A stretch of DNA of 18,531 nucleotides, taken from JAYVIQ01 sp043770215 (GTDB lineage Bacteria; Bacteroidota; Bacteroidia; Cytophagales; JAAEPT01). Location of the stretch: contig JAYVIQ010000155.1 of the NCBI GenBank assembly GCA_043770215.1, forward strand, positions 1-18,531, written 5' to 3'. The notes beneath the pieces were generated by a model. It was given only the letters and a program-made list of their open reading frames with translations. It did no database searches and had not been told where the DNA came from. Of the stretch, positions 7,128 through 14,107 are shown piece by piece (within the stretch, counting starts at the first letter, position 1; every line of letters starts with the position of its first letter). A program made the translations under genes and the position numbers.

Positions 7128-7367
7128 ATGGCTTGTAAAGAATGTGACAAAATAGCAAGTATGATTCACGCCATTTTAGACGGAGAAGCAACTTGTGATG
7201 AAATGAAAGAATTTGAGCAACACTTAGACAATTGCATACATTGTTCTAGTTATTACCATGAAGAGAAAGAACTTTTTACGGAAATTAAGGCTAAAATGGA
7301 ACTTAAATGTTGCCCAGATAAACTGTTGAATTCTGTAAAAGAAAAAATACAACAGCTTATTAATTAA
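7128..7367 (+). CDS. Zinc-binding anti-sigma factor, RsrA-like
   Basis: A 79-residue soluble protein with the ZAS zinc-binding pattern: Cys6, then His32-x3-Cys36-x2-Cys39. The spacing C-x25-H-x3-C-x2-C is the one I recall for RsrA, the thiol-oxidation-sensing anti-sigma factor of Streptomyces SigR; the usual ZAS form has His at the first position. Further cysteines lie at 3, 23, 61 and 62. No membrane helix, so it should act in the cytoplasm by holding the sigma factor encoded immediately upstream. Oxidation of the cysteines with zinc release would free the sigma factor; this mechanism is inferred from family knowledge. The stop lies 3 bp before the gmk ATG, implying cotranscription. Confidence 0.85.
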   Translation: MACKECDKIASMIHAILDGEATCDEMKEFEQHLDNCIHCSSYYHEEKELFTEIKAKMELKCCPDKLLNSVKEKIQQLIN

Positions 7368-7370
7368 ATT

Positions 7371-7934
7371 ATGAACGGTAAACTAATTATATTATCTGCA
7401 CCTTCTGGATCTGGCAAAACTACCATAGTAAGACACTTACTAACAAAATTTCCAAATTTAGGTTTTTCTATATCTTGTTGTACTAGAGCTCCAAGAGGCC
7501 AAGAAATTCACGGAGAGCATTATTATTTTTTGCAAAGAGAAGATTTTGAACTACGCATAAAAAACAATGAATTTGTAGAGTGGGAGGAGGTATACGAAGG
7601 GAATTATTACGGAACCCTAAAACAAGAAGTTGAAAGATTGTGGTCTATTGGCAAGATGGTAATTTTTGATGTAGATGTAAAAGGAGGGTTAAACCTTAAA
7701 GAATTTTACAAAGAGCAAGCTCTAGCCGTATATGTAGATGTAAGCGACCTAGAAGTAGTAAAGCAGAGGCTTAGAAATAGAGGTACAGAGGATGAAGAAT
7801 CTCTGCAGTTGCGAATAGATAAGATGATAGAAGAGTCATCTTACAAAAACTATTTTGATGTTCTGCTAAATAATGATAATCTAGAACAAACGTTTGAAAA
7901 AGCAGAGGGACTAGTTCGTGATTTTTTGAAATAA
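7371..7934 (+). CDS. gmk: Guanylate kinase
   Basis: Cytoplasmic enzyme that converts GMP and ATP to GDP and ADP, essential for GTP/dGTP supply and for recycling cGMP-type nucleotides. The 187 residues have the P-loop SAPSGSGKTT (9-18), the GMP-binding SCCTRAPRGQE (35-45), HGEHYYFL (47-54), EGNYYGT (76-82) and the lid-region arginines RLRNRGTEDEE (133-143). Length is normal for the family. It starts 3 bp after the anti-sigma gene and is followed 15 bp later by nadD; gmk-nadD adjacency is common in Bacteroidota to my knowledge. Placing it directly behind a stress-type sigma/anti-sigma pair is the notable point. Confidence 0.96.
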   Translation: MNGKLIILSAPSGSGKTTIVRHLLTKFPNLGFSISCCTRAPRGQEIHGEHYYFLQREDFELRIKNNEFVEWEEVYEGNYYGTLKQEVERLWSIGKMVIFDVDVKGGLNLKEFYKEQALAVYVDVSDLEVVKQRLRNRGTEDEESLQLRIDKMIEESSYKNYFDVLLNNDNLEQTFEKAEGLVRDFLK

Positions 7935-7949
7935 TAAAATGTATTTCTC

Positions 7950-8522
7950 ATGAAAATAGGCTTATTTTTTGGTTCTTTCAATCCCATACACATTGGACAT
8001 TTAATACTTGCTCAAGCTGTACTAGACAAAGCAAAGCTAGATAAAATTTGGTTTGTAGTTTCTCCGCAAAATCCTTTTAAAGTAAAAAGCACATTATTGC
8101 ATGAGTTTGATCGATTGGACATGGTTAGAGCAGCCATAGATGATAATCCTAAATTTGAAGCTTCTGACATAGAGTTTAATCTAGAAAAACCAAGCTACAC
8201 TGTAGATACGCTGGCTCATTTAATAAGCAAATACCCCAAGCATGTTTTTAGCCTTATTATGGGCGAAGATAATTTAGAAAATTTGCACAAATGGAAAAAT
8301 GCCTATTATATTTTAGAAAACCATGATGTACTTGTTTATCCAAGGCCAAACGCAAAGCCACATAGCTTAGAAAACACCACCAAAATAAAACGTATAGATG
8401 CACCCATGTTAGATATCAGCGCATCTTACATTAGAAATGCCATTCAAAAAAATCAAAGTATAAAATATTGTGTTCCTGACGAGGTAAAAGTATTGGTACA
8501 AAGTAGAGGGTACTATTTGTAG
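7950..8522 (+). CDS. nadD: Nicotinate-nucleotide adenylyltransferase
   Basis: Joins nicotinate mononucleotide to AMP from ATP to form deamido-NAD, a late step of NAD synthesis. The nucleotidyltransferase motif GSFNPIHIGH (8-17) holds the two catalytic histidines (14 and 17). SYTVDTL (82-88), MGEDNLENLHKW (104-115) and the second ATP-binding motif ISASYIRNAI (156-165) complete the family pattern. 190 residues is the usual length. It is the last gene of the sigma, anti-sigma, gmk, nadD run and converges on frr, with a nested hairpin between the two stops. Confidence 0.95.
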   Translation: MKIGLFFGSFNPIHIGHLILAQAVLDKAKLDKIWFVVSPQNPFKVKSTLLHEFDRLDMVRAAIDDNPKFEASDIEFNLEKPSYTVDTLAHLISKYPKHVFSLIMGEDNLENLHKWKNAYYILENHDVLVYPRPNAKPHSLENTTKIKRIDAPMLDISASYIRNAIQKNQSIKYCVPDEVKVLVQSRGYYL

Positions 8523-8535
8523 TTTAAAATTTAGT

Positions 8536-8604
8536 TTAGGGTAATGAAATAAAGAACTTAAAATGTATGAGTCAATGCATACAACCTAAATTTCAATACC
8601 CTAA
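8536..8604. terminator. Nested inverted repeat between convergent nadD and frr
   Basis: TTAGGGTAATGAAAT (8536-8550) pairs with ATTTCAATACCCTAA (8590-8604), 15-nt arms with a single mismatched position. Inside the loop TGTATG (8564-8569) pairs with CATACA (8578-8583). On the minus strand the structure is followed by a U-rich tract; on the plus strand by A's. It probably ends the frr transcript and perhaps blocks read-through from nadD. It lacks a G+C-rich stem and strong T-run, so a different role is possible. Confidence 0.5.
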
Positions 8605-8615
8605 TCAAAAAAAAA

Positions 8616-9176
8616 TTACACTTTCATAATATCTATTTCTTTTTGGTCTAGCAGAGCATCAAGTTCTTTGATAAACTTGTCTAGCATGCCTTGCACTCTG
8701 TCTTCAGCAGTTTTTATGGCATCCTCAGAAGCACCATCTTTTAATAATTTTTTAAGTTCCTCATTGGTCTCTTTACGTACACTTCGCAAACGCACTTTGC
8801 CGGTTTCGCATTCTGTTTTTGCTTTTTTAACCAAGTCACGTCTGCGTTCTTCTGTAAGTGCAGGTACGTTTATACGTATGCTTTCCCCATCATTAGAAGG
8901 GTTAAAACCAGTATTTCCATTTATTATAGCACGTTCTATTGGTCCTACTACAGCACGTTCCCAAGGTTTTATAACCAATGTTCTAGCATCTGGCACGCTT
9001 ATAGTGGCCAAAGTGTGCAGCGGAGATAAATTTCCATAATATTCTACCATTACACCGCTAAGCATGTCTGGAGAGGCCTTTCCAGCTCTTATTTTTGTAA
9101 GTTCACTACCTATGTGAGTGATTGCTTTTTTCATTGAATCCCTAGCGTCGTCCAAATATAAATCTATCTCTTCCAT
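8616..9176 (-). CDS. frr: Ribosome recycling factor
   Basis: Splits post-termination ribosomes together with EF-G. The 186 residues are clearly RRF: RAGKASPDML (30-39), PWERAVVGPIERAI (71-84), the hinge-adjacent NVPALTEERRRDLVKKAK (103-120) and RSVRKETNEELKKL (131-144). The three-helix bundle and small inserted domain are the normal size. It lies downstream of pyrH in the same direction, a very widespread gene order, but with a 262-bp spacer containing degenerate heptamer repeats instead of the usual short gap. The ATG at 9176 is unambiguous (MEEIDLYLDDARDSM). Confidence 0.97.
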   Translation of the reverse strand: MEEIDLYLDDARDSMKKAITHIGSELTKIRAGKASPDMLSGVMVEYYGNLSPLHTLATISVPDARTLVIKPWERAVVGPIERAIINGNTGFNPSNDGESIRINVPALTEERRRDLVKKAKTECETGKVRLRSVRKETNEELKKLLKDGASEDAIKTAEDRVQGMLDKFIKELDALLDQKEIDIMKV

Positions 9177-9191
9177 TCTTTCTTTTTTATT

Positions 9192-9351
9192 AAGCCATAA
9201 GCTTTTAGCTATTAGCCTTTAGCTTTTATAGCTAAACTTTTTATTTTAAATCTGTAAACCTTACACCTATTATTATAGCTTTTGCTAATAGTTACATGTT
9301 TTAGCTTTTACCACCAACCTTTTAGTACCAAGCTTTTAGAATTTAGCTTTT
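9192..9351. repeat. Degenerate heptamer tandem repeats (AGCTTTT) in the pyrH-frr spacer
   Basis: Two blocks show a 7-bp period. In the first, AGC recurs at 9193, 9200, 9207, 9214 and 9221, exactly 7 bp apart, with units such as AGCTTTT, AGCTATT and AGCCTTT. In the second (9303-9351) seven consecutive units keep the frame, three of them exactly AGCTTTT (9303, 9331, 9345) and others such as ACCTTTT. The stretch between the blocks (about 9235-9302) has scattered related words (TAGCTTTTGCTA) out of phase. The spacer has no credible gene. If pyrH and frr are cotranscribed, the RNA would carry repeats of AAAAGCU. Confidence 0.65.
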
Positions 9352-9438
9352 AACAAGTAAATAAAAATTATTTAATTTAAACCTGCAACTTTCAAGCGTA
9401 TTTTAAGTTTTCTCTAACGGCTAACAGCAAAAACAAAA

Positions 9439-10146
9439 CTACTCATGCACCAAAGTACCTACATTATCACCTTCTATAATTTTCAATAAATTGCCAGGTT
9501 TGTTCATGTCAAAAACTATGATTGGCAAGTTATTTTCTTGGCAAAGAGTAAATGCAGTCATGTCCATCACTTTAAGCCCTTTCTTGTAAACATCATTAAA
9601 AGAAATGTCATCAAATTTTATAGCATCTAAGTTTTTTTCAGGGTCTGAGTTGTAAATGCCATCTACTCTAGTGCCTTTAAGTACACAATCTGCATGTATT
9701 TCTATAGCTCTAAGCGATGCAGCAGAGTCAGTAGTGAAAAATGGATTGCCGGTGCCGGCACCAAAAATAACTACCCTCCCTTTTTCTAAATGCCTTACAG
9801 CCCTTCTTTTAATAAAACGCTCACACACCTGCTGTATGTCTAGACCAGATAGTAATCGAGTTTCTAAGCCTATATTTTCTAGTGCGCCTTGCAAAGCCAT
9901 AGAGTTTATTAGGGTTGCCAACATGCCCATATAGTCCCCTTGTACTCTGTCTATACCTATGGTGTCTGACTGTACCCCTCTAAAAATGTTGCCTCCTCCA
10001 ATAACTACGGCTACTTCTACACCTTTATTTTGTATGCTTTTTATTTCTTCTGCATAAATTTTTAAACGTGCTGCGTCTATACCGTATTGTTGGTTGCCTA
10101 GTAGCGCTTCGCCACTCAATTTTAGAAGTATTCTTTTGTATTTCAT
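9439..10146 (-). CDS. pyrH: UMP kinase
   Basis: Phosphorylates UMP to UDP with ATP in the cytoplasm, the bacterial amino-acid-kinase-fold enzyme. The 235 residues show KLSGEAL (9-15), GGGNIFRG (50-57), DYMGMLAT (71-78), GTGNPFFTTD (131-140) and GTRVDGIY (158-165), all typical. Length matches the family. It is the first gene of the minus-strand pyrH-frr pair; tsf, often placed before it, is not in the window. On its strand, TATATTTG (10189-10182) matches the Bacteroidota -7 element and would give a leader of about 30 nt. The family is usually feedback-inhibited by UTP and activated by GTP; nothing here contradicts that. Confidence 0.97.
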   Translation of the reverse strand: MKYKRILLKLSGEALLGNQQYGIDAARLKIYAEEIKSIQNKGVEVAVVIGGGNIFRGVQSDTIGIDRVQGDYMGMLATLINSMALQGALENIGLETRLLSGLDIQQVCERFIKRRAVRHLEKGRVVIFGAGTGNPFFTTDSAASLRAIEIHADCVLKGTRVDGIYNSDPEKNLDAIKFDDISFNDVYKKGLKVMDMTAFTLCQENNLPIIVFDMNKPGNLLKIIEGDNVGTLVHE

Positions 10147-10167
10147 CTACTCGTTATTAGAATTTTA

Positions 10168-10189
10168 GTCCACAAATTGGACAAATATA
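10168..10189 (-). promoter_or_regulatory. Putative pyrH -7 box with overlapping palindrome
   Basis: Reading leftwards, TATATTTG (10189-10182) is an exact TAnnTTTG match. The inverted repeat GTCCA-CAAAT-TGGAC (10168-10182) overlaps its edge and would cover the transcription start. No clear -33 TTG is seen at the right distance, so the promoter call is tentative. The palindrome could be an operator or form a small 5' hairpin. Confidence 0.4.
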
Positions 10190-10471
10190 CTAATCTAAGG
10201 CATAATATCCCTTAACTTTTTGAGTTTTATATTTCAAAGGGTAAAAAAAAGTAACGTTTTTTGGTTTTTGCGGACTACATTGCATTATTGGCAAAATAAC
10301 CTTTTGTAACATTTCAAAAGTCACGCTATTAAATAACCTAGATTTTGAACAGCACAACAAAACCTTTTTTTAAAATTTATTGGTAGTTGCTGCATAGACT
10401 TAAGGATTAAATTTTATTTAAAGTATTGATTATAAATAGTTTATAACTGTAATTTTAAGTCTTTTTTTTTT

Positions 10472-10530
10472 GTGTAGTCGCAAAGAAAAAACAAATTACT
10501 TCAATGTTTGTCTTTGTGCTAAGTCTACAC
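10472..10530. repeat. Imperfect inverted repeat overlapping the glyA promoter
   Basis: GTGTAG (10472-10477) and CAAAGA (10481-10486) pair with TCTTTG (10511-10516) and CTACAC (10525-10530), with unequal spacers of 3 and 8 nt; GAAAAAAC/GTTTG adds weaker inner pairing. The right arm overlaps the putative -33 region of glyA. It may be a binding site for a dimeric regulator or a small RNA fold; a terminator is unlikely because neither strand has a T-run after the stem. Confidence 0.4.
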
Positions 10531-10538
10531 TATTTTTG
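10507..10538 (+). promoter_or_regulatory. Bacteroidota-type promoter for glyA
   Basis: TTTG (10507-10510), 20 bp spacer, then TATTTTTG (10531-10538), an exact TAnnTTTG -7 box. Transcription would start near 10543, leaving a leader of about 50 nt before the glyA ATG at 10596. This is the best promoter match in the window. Confidence 0.6.
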
Positions 10539-10595
10539 CACCTCAATGTAGTAATAAAAATCCCCTGTTAATATAATATTGTAAAATTAGCACAC

Positions 10596-11867
10596 ATGCA
10601 AAGAGACACTCAAATATTCGATCTTATAGAGCAAGAAGCTCACAGACAAGAAAATGGCATAGAACTTATTGCTTCAGAAAACTTTACTTCTAAACAAGTA
10701 ATGGAAGCAATGGGTAGTGTGCTTACCAACAAATATGCAGAAGGCCTACCAGGCAAACGCTATTATGGAGGTTGTGAGGTTGTAGATAAAGTAGAAGATT
10801 TGGCACGTGAGCGTGCAAAAGAATTATTTGGTGCAGCATGGTGCAATGTTCAACCACATTCAGGAGCGCAAGCAAATGCAGCTGTGTTTTTAGCTTGTTT
10901 ACAGCCTGGAGATGCAACATTAGGTTTTGATCTTTCGCATGGCGGACATCTTTCGCATGGTTCTCCTGTAAATTTATCTGGTAAATATTACCAGGCAAAT
11001 TTTTATGGTGTAGAAAAATCTACTGGAGTAATAGATTATGATGTTTTAGAAGCAAAAGCAATAGAAGTAAAACCAAAATTGATTATTTGTGGAGCATCTG
11101 CCTATTCTAGAGATTGGGATTATATAAGATTAAGAAAAGTAGCAGACAAAGTTGGTGCTTTGTTGTTGGCAGATATCTCTCACCCATCAGCATTTATAGC
11201 TAAAGGCTTGTTGAACAATCCATTGCCTCATTGTCATATTGTAACTACAACTACTCATAAAACATTAAGAGGGCCAAGGGGTGGTTTAATTATGATGGGT
11301 CAAGATTTTGACAATCCTTGGGGTTTGACAACACCAAAAGGAGAAATCAAGAAAATGTCTGCTTTATTAGATGCTGCCGTTTTTCCAGGTACACAAGGCG
11401 GACCCTTAGAGCATGTAATTGCTGCAAAAGCGGTAGCGTTTGGCGAAGCTTTAACGGATGAATTTGCTGATTATGCAAAGCAAGTAATTAAGAATGCATC
11501 TGTGCTTGCTAGTGAAATGATAAAAAATGGTTTCGAAATTATTTCTGGAGGTACAGAGAACCACTCTATGCTTATAGATTTACATTCAAAAAACATTACG
11601 GGCAAAGAAGCCGAAGCCGTATTAGGCAAAGCAAACATTACTGTAAATAAGAATATGGTTCCGTTTGATGATAAAAGTCCATTTGTTACTTCAGGTATTA
11701 GATTAGGTACATCTGCCATTACAACTAGAGCTTGCAAAGAAGCTGAAATGATAAAAATTGCTGGTTTTATAAACAAAGCCATAGACAATAGAGACAATGA
11801 AGAAACATTGGCTCAAATCAAGCTAGAAGTAAATCAAATGATGGCTGAGTTTCCTTTATACATTTAA
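10596..11867 (+). CDS. glyA: Serine hydroxymethyltransferase
   Basis: PLP enzyme that interconverts serine and glycine while loading tetrahydrofolate with a one-carbon unit; cytoplasmic. The 423 residues carry LIASENFTSKQVMEAMGS (24-41), KYAEGLPGKRYYGGCE (46-61), QPHSGAQAN (86-94), ADISHPSAF (192-200) and the PLP-binding Lys222 in TTTTHKTLRGPRGG (217-230), then PGTQGGPLEH further on. The ADISHPSAFIAKGLL wording is the form I recall from Bacteroidota, versus ADMAHxAGL elsewhere. Full length with a normal C-terminus. It has its own promoter and a terminator 14 bp after its stop. Confidence 0.97.
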   Translation: MQRDTQIFDLIEQEAHRQENGIELIASENFTSKQVMEAMGSVLTNKYAEGLPGKRYYGGCEVVDKVEDLARERAKELFGAAWCNVQPHSGAQANAAVFLACLQPGDATLGFDLSHGGHLSHGSPVNLSGKYYQANFYGVEKSTGVIDYDVLEAKAIEVKPKLIICGASAYSRDWDYIRLRKVADKVGALLLADISHPSAFIAKGLLNNPLPHCHIVTTTTHKTLRGPRGGLIMMGQDFDNPWGLTTPKGEIKKMSALLDAAVFPGTQGGPLEHVIAAKAVAFGEALTDEFADYAKQVIKNASVLASEMIKNGFEIISGGTENHSMLIDLHSKNITGKEAEAVLGKANITVNKNMVPFDDKSPFVTSGIRLGTSAITTRACKEAEMIKIAGFINKAIDNRDNEETLAQIKLEVNQMMAEFPLYI

Positions 11868-11881
11868 ATTTATTATTAAAT

Positions 11882-11911
11882 AGGCTGTAAATAAACGTAC
11901 AGCCTCTTTTT
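11882..11911 (+). terminator. Rho-independent terminator of glyA, abutting the tatC start
   Basis: AGGCTGTA (11882-11889) and TACAGCCT (11898-11905) form a perfect 8-bp stem with an 8-nt loop, followed by CTTTTT. The T-run ends at 11911 and the annotated tatC ATG begins at 11912, so the hairpin fills the place of the tatC ribosome binding site. Confidence 0.8.
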
Positions 11912-12796
11912 ATGCCTTTAGACCAATTTGACATAGATAAAGAAGAACTTCCTGCTCAGTACAGGTCTAAATTGCCAGATGTGCTAAAAAGTACTGTGCC
12001 AGCAGAAATGACATTTTTAGAACATTTAGATGTCTTGCGCAAGCATTTGGTGCGTTCCTCCATCATTACTATTTGCGTAACTATTGTGGTAGCGTTTTGT
12101 ATATCATTTATTTATGATGAAATTATCTTAGCCCCTACCAAAAATGATTTTATTACATTTAAAGTATTTTGTAGACTAGCAGATTTATGGAATTCTCCTG
12201 TGCTATGCATGACTGTAAAAGAGGTTCAATTTCATAATAGAAGTATGGGAGGGCAATTTACTATGCACATGACCTCTTCGTTTACTATTGGTATGATTCT
12301 TTCTTTCCCTTTTATAGTTTATCAAATTTGGAGCTTTGTAAGCCCAGGCCTCAAAAATAATGAAGCAAAAGCTACAACAGGCATAGTATTTTTTTGCAGT
12401 CTATTGTTTTTTATTGGTATTGCTTTTGGGTATTACTTGGTAATGCCTTTGTCACATCAGTTTTTGGCATCTTACACAATTTCTAATAGTATTGTCAATG
12501 AATTTGATTTAGATAGTTACCTGTCTACCTTTATAGACATTATTCTTGCATGTGGGCTTATGTTTCAGTTGCCTATGCTGGTATATATCCTTACAAAATT
12601 GGGCATTATTGGTGGTGCTTTTATGATTAAATATAGAAAACATGCTGTTGCGGTTATATTAATACTTGCTGCAGTTCTAACACCACCAGATGTATTGTCC
12701 ATGATTTTATTGTCAATTCCCTTACTTATTTTGTATGAGGTTAGTATTTTTATAAGTAAAATAGTAGAAAAAAGAAGTGCAAAAATAGCCATTTAA
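11912..12796 (+). CDS. tatC: Sec-independent protein translocase subunit TatC
   Basis: Polytopic inner-membrane receptor for twin-arginine signal peptides. TatC marks are clear: MTFLEHLDVLRKHLVRS (33-49), FIVYQIWSFVSPGLKNNE (134-151), the FQLPMLVY segment (218-225) and LTPPD (256-260). About six membrane helices fit the hydrophobic stretches, ending in a basic tail. Gln219 occupies the place of a conserved glutamate in E. coli TatC (FEVP); I believe Gln is common in Bacteroidota. At 294 residues it has a ~32-residue polar N-terminal extension. The ATG at 11912 touches the glyA terminator; the ATG at 12008 would begin exactly at MTFLEHLDVLRKHL and is a realistic alternative. rpiB follows 6 bp later. 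TatA is not in the window. Confidence 0.93.
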   Translation: MPLDQFDIDKEELPAQYRSKLPDVLKSTVPAEMTFLEHLDVLRKHLVRSSIITICVTIVVAFCISFIYDEIILAPTKNDFITFKVFCRLADLWNSPVLCMTVKEVQFHNRSMGGQFTMHMTSSFTIGMILSFPFIVYQIWSFVSPGLKNNEAKATTGIVFFCSLLFFIGIAFGYYLVMPLSHQFLASYTISNSIVNEFDLDSYLSTFIDIILACGLMFQLPMLVYILTKLGIIGGAFMIKYRKHAVAVILILAAVLTPPDVLSMILLSIPLLILYEVSIFISKIVEKRSAKIAI

Positions 12797-12802
12797 TAAA
12801 GT

Positions 12803-13234
12803 ATGAAAATAGCAATAGGAGGAGATCATGCAGGATTTGAGTATAAATCTAAATTGATAGATGTATTAACAGAAAAAGGGTACGAAGTAGTTGACTTTGG
12901 TCCAAAAACAGCGGATTCTTGCGACTATCCAGATCATGTTCATCCATTAGCTAAAGCTGTAGATGCAAAAGAATTTACATTTGGTATACTTATTTGTGGT
13001 AGTGCAAATGGAGTAAATATGGTGGCAAATAAATACCAAGGGGTAAGATCTGCTTTGGCTTGGTTAGAAGAAATTGCTGTACTAGCACGTACACACAATG
13101 ATGCAAATATTGTAGCTTTACCAGCAAGGTTTTTAGACTTTGAAACTGCAAAAAACATAGTTTTATCCTTTTTGAACACTGATTTTGAGGGCGGAAGACA
13201 TCAAAATAGAGTGGATAAAATAGCAATTAAATAA
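12803..13234 (+). CDS. rpiB: Ribose-5-phosphate isomerase B
   Basis: Interconverts ribose 5-phosphate and ribulose 5-phosphate in the pentose phosphate pathway. The 143 residues match RpiB throughout: GGDHAGFEYK (6-15), DYPDHVH (41-47), CGSANGVNM with catalytic Cys65 (65-73), NKYQGVRSAL (76-85) and RTHNDANIVALPARF with His98 (96-110). The related LacA/LacB isomerases are less likely given this wording. It lies 6 bp behind tatC, so the two probably share a transcript, which ends at the strong terminator just downstream. The functional link with tatC is not obvious. Confidence 0.95.
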   Translation: MKIAIGGDHAGFEYKSKLIDVLTEKGYEVVDFGPKTADSCDYPDHVHPLAKAVDAKEFTFGILICGSANGVNMVANKYQGVRSALAWLEEIAVLARTHNDANIVALPARFLDFETAKNIVLSFLNTDFEGGRHQNRVDKIAIK

Positions 13235-13243
13235 AAGACAAAA

Positions 13244-13270
13244 AAAAGAGGGATTGGGAGTCCCTCTTTT
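13244..13270 (+). terminator. Strong terminator after rpiB
   Basis: AAAAGAGGGA (13244-13253) pairs perfectly with TCCCTCTTTT (13261-13270) around the 7-nt loop TTGGGAG. The G+C-rich core and terminal T's are typical of a rho-independent terminator, and the A-run on the left could let it work on both strands. Confidence 0.85.
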
Positions 13271-13571
13271 AAAGTTATAGAGAATATTCTGATTTAGAAA
13301 AATAAGAATATTATTATAGAGTGTTACTTATACATACTTTAAAATGAAAAAAGGTAACCATCTAAAGGGATTATTTTTTTAGTGTTTTAAAAATAAATAT
13401 ATAATTTCTTTAAAATCAATGGGTTACTTAATAAATAAACTTTTATTTCTAGTGTTTTTTTATTCCATACGCTTTTAGTTAGGATTAAAGGACAAAAGTT
13501 TTACATTTATTATTTGGGTCATATTGTATAAAATTAAAAAAAACATCAATTTTAAAAGAAATAAATAGATT
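13271..13571. other. 301-bp spacer ahead of the barrel-protein gene
   Basis: No gene is visible; the longest sensible frame is about a dozen codons. It is very A+T-rich. Small features: a perfect 10-bp palindrome AGAATATTCT (13281-13290); the 8-mer GTTACTTA twice, at 13323 and 13423; TAGTGTTTT twice, at 13380 and 13450; and GTAACC (13354-13359) opposite GGTTAC (13422-13427). No promoter matched well, although transcription of the following operon should start here. Confidence 0.5.
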
Positions 13572-14105
13572 ATGAAAAATTACTTCTTTTTTATACTTGC
13601 TTTTGGTTTCATAAAATCACAAGGGCAAAAGGTAGATTTTCATATAAACCCAGGGTTTATTCTTGCTCAAGTAGATGGCGATGGCTATGGAGGGTATAAA
13701 AAATTGTCTTTTAGTTTAGGAGCTGGTTTTAGAACCAACAACCAAAACAAAGAAACTTTTTTGGATTGGAGCACTAGAATAAACCAGAAAGGATACAGAG
13801 AAGTAAATGATTTTACATTTGATAAAGTCACACTTACATACCTAGAAACTGATGTTGTCTATGGGAAAACACTAATAGGAAAAATAGATCTTGGTATGGG
13901 AGCATATTTTGGATACCTTTTAACGAATTTTAGAACTACAAGAAGAACAGATTTAGCACCATTGATTAGGGTGGGGGTAAAAATTAGTGAAAAAACAAGC
14001 ATTCAAAGTAGGTTTGCTTGGTCTGTTTTGAGTATAAGGCAAAAAAATTATTCTAGTTGGCTAAACAGAACCTTGCTTTTTGAGCTTAACTATTCCTTAA
14101 GATAA
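13572..14105 (+). CDS. Predicted outer-membrane beta-barrel protein (PorT-like)
   Basis: A 177-residue exported protein. MKNYFFFILAFGFIKSQGQ is a signal peptide with likely cleavage near residue 19. The mature part alternates hydrophobic and polar residues with many glycines and aromatics, and ends in a strand-like LFELNYSLR, as small outer-membrane barrels do. The QVDGDGYGGYKKLSFSLGAG segment (33-52) resembles a motif I recall from PorT-type barrel proteins of Bacteroidota. About eight strands would fit. A specific function is not assignable. The O-methyltransferase gene begins 2 bp after its stop, so the pair is coupled. Confidence 0.78.
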   Translation: MKNYFFFILAFGFIKSQGQKVDFHINPGFILAQVDGDGYGGYKKLSFSLGAGFRTNNQNKETFLDWSTRINQKGYREVNDFTFDKVTLTYLETDVVYGKTLIGKIDLGMGAYFGYLLTNFRTTRRTDLAPLIRVGVKISEKTSIQSRFAWSVLSIRQKNYSSWLNRTLLFELNYSLR

Positions 14106-14107
14106 TC

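Larger units (their letters stand above)
10147..10595. other. 449-bp divergent spacer between pyrH and glyA
   Basis: No credible gene; only very short frames occur. It holds the putative pyrH -7 box and palindrome (10168-10189), a small inverted repeat CTTTTG/CAAAAG (10301-10306 and 10315-10320), a ten-T run (10462-10471), a larger two-part inverted repeat (10472-10530) and the glyA promoter (10507-10538). It is unusually long for a gap between two housekeeping genes in this window, so an unrecognised small RNA cannot be excluded. Confidence 0.6.

Noticed and set aside
8668..9039. 123-codon plus-strand frame opposite frr
   Set aside because: frr is certain; the opposite frame is a serine-rich shadow with no domain.
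13271..13571. Paired short direct repeats (GTTACTTA, TAGTGTTTT) as possible insertion footprints
   Set aside because: They are 8-9 bp, A+T-rich and not flanking any element; chance is likely.
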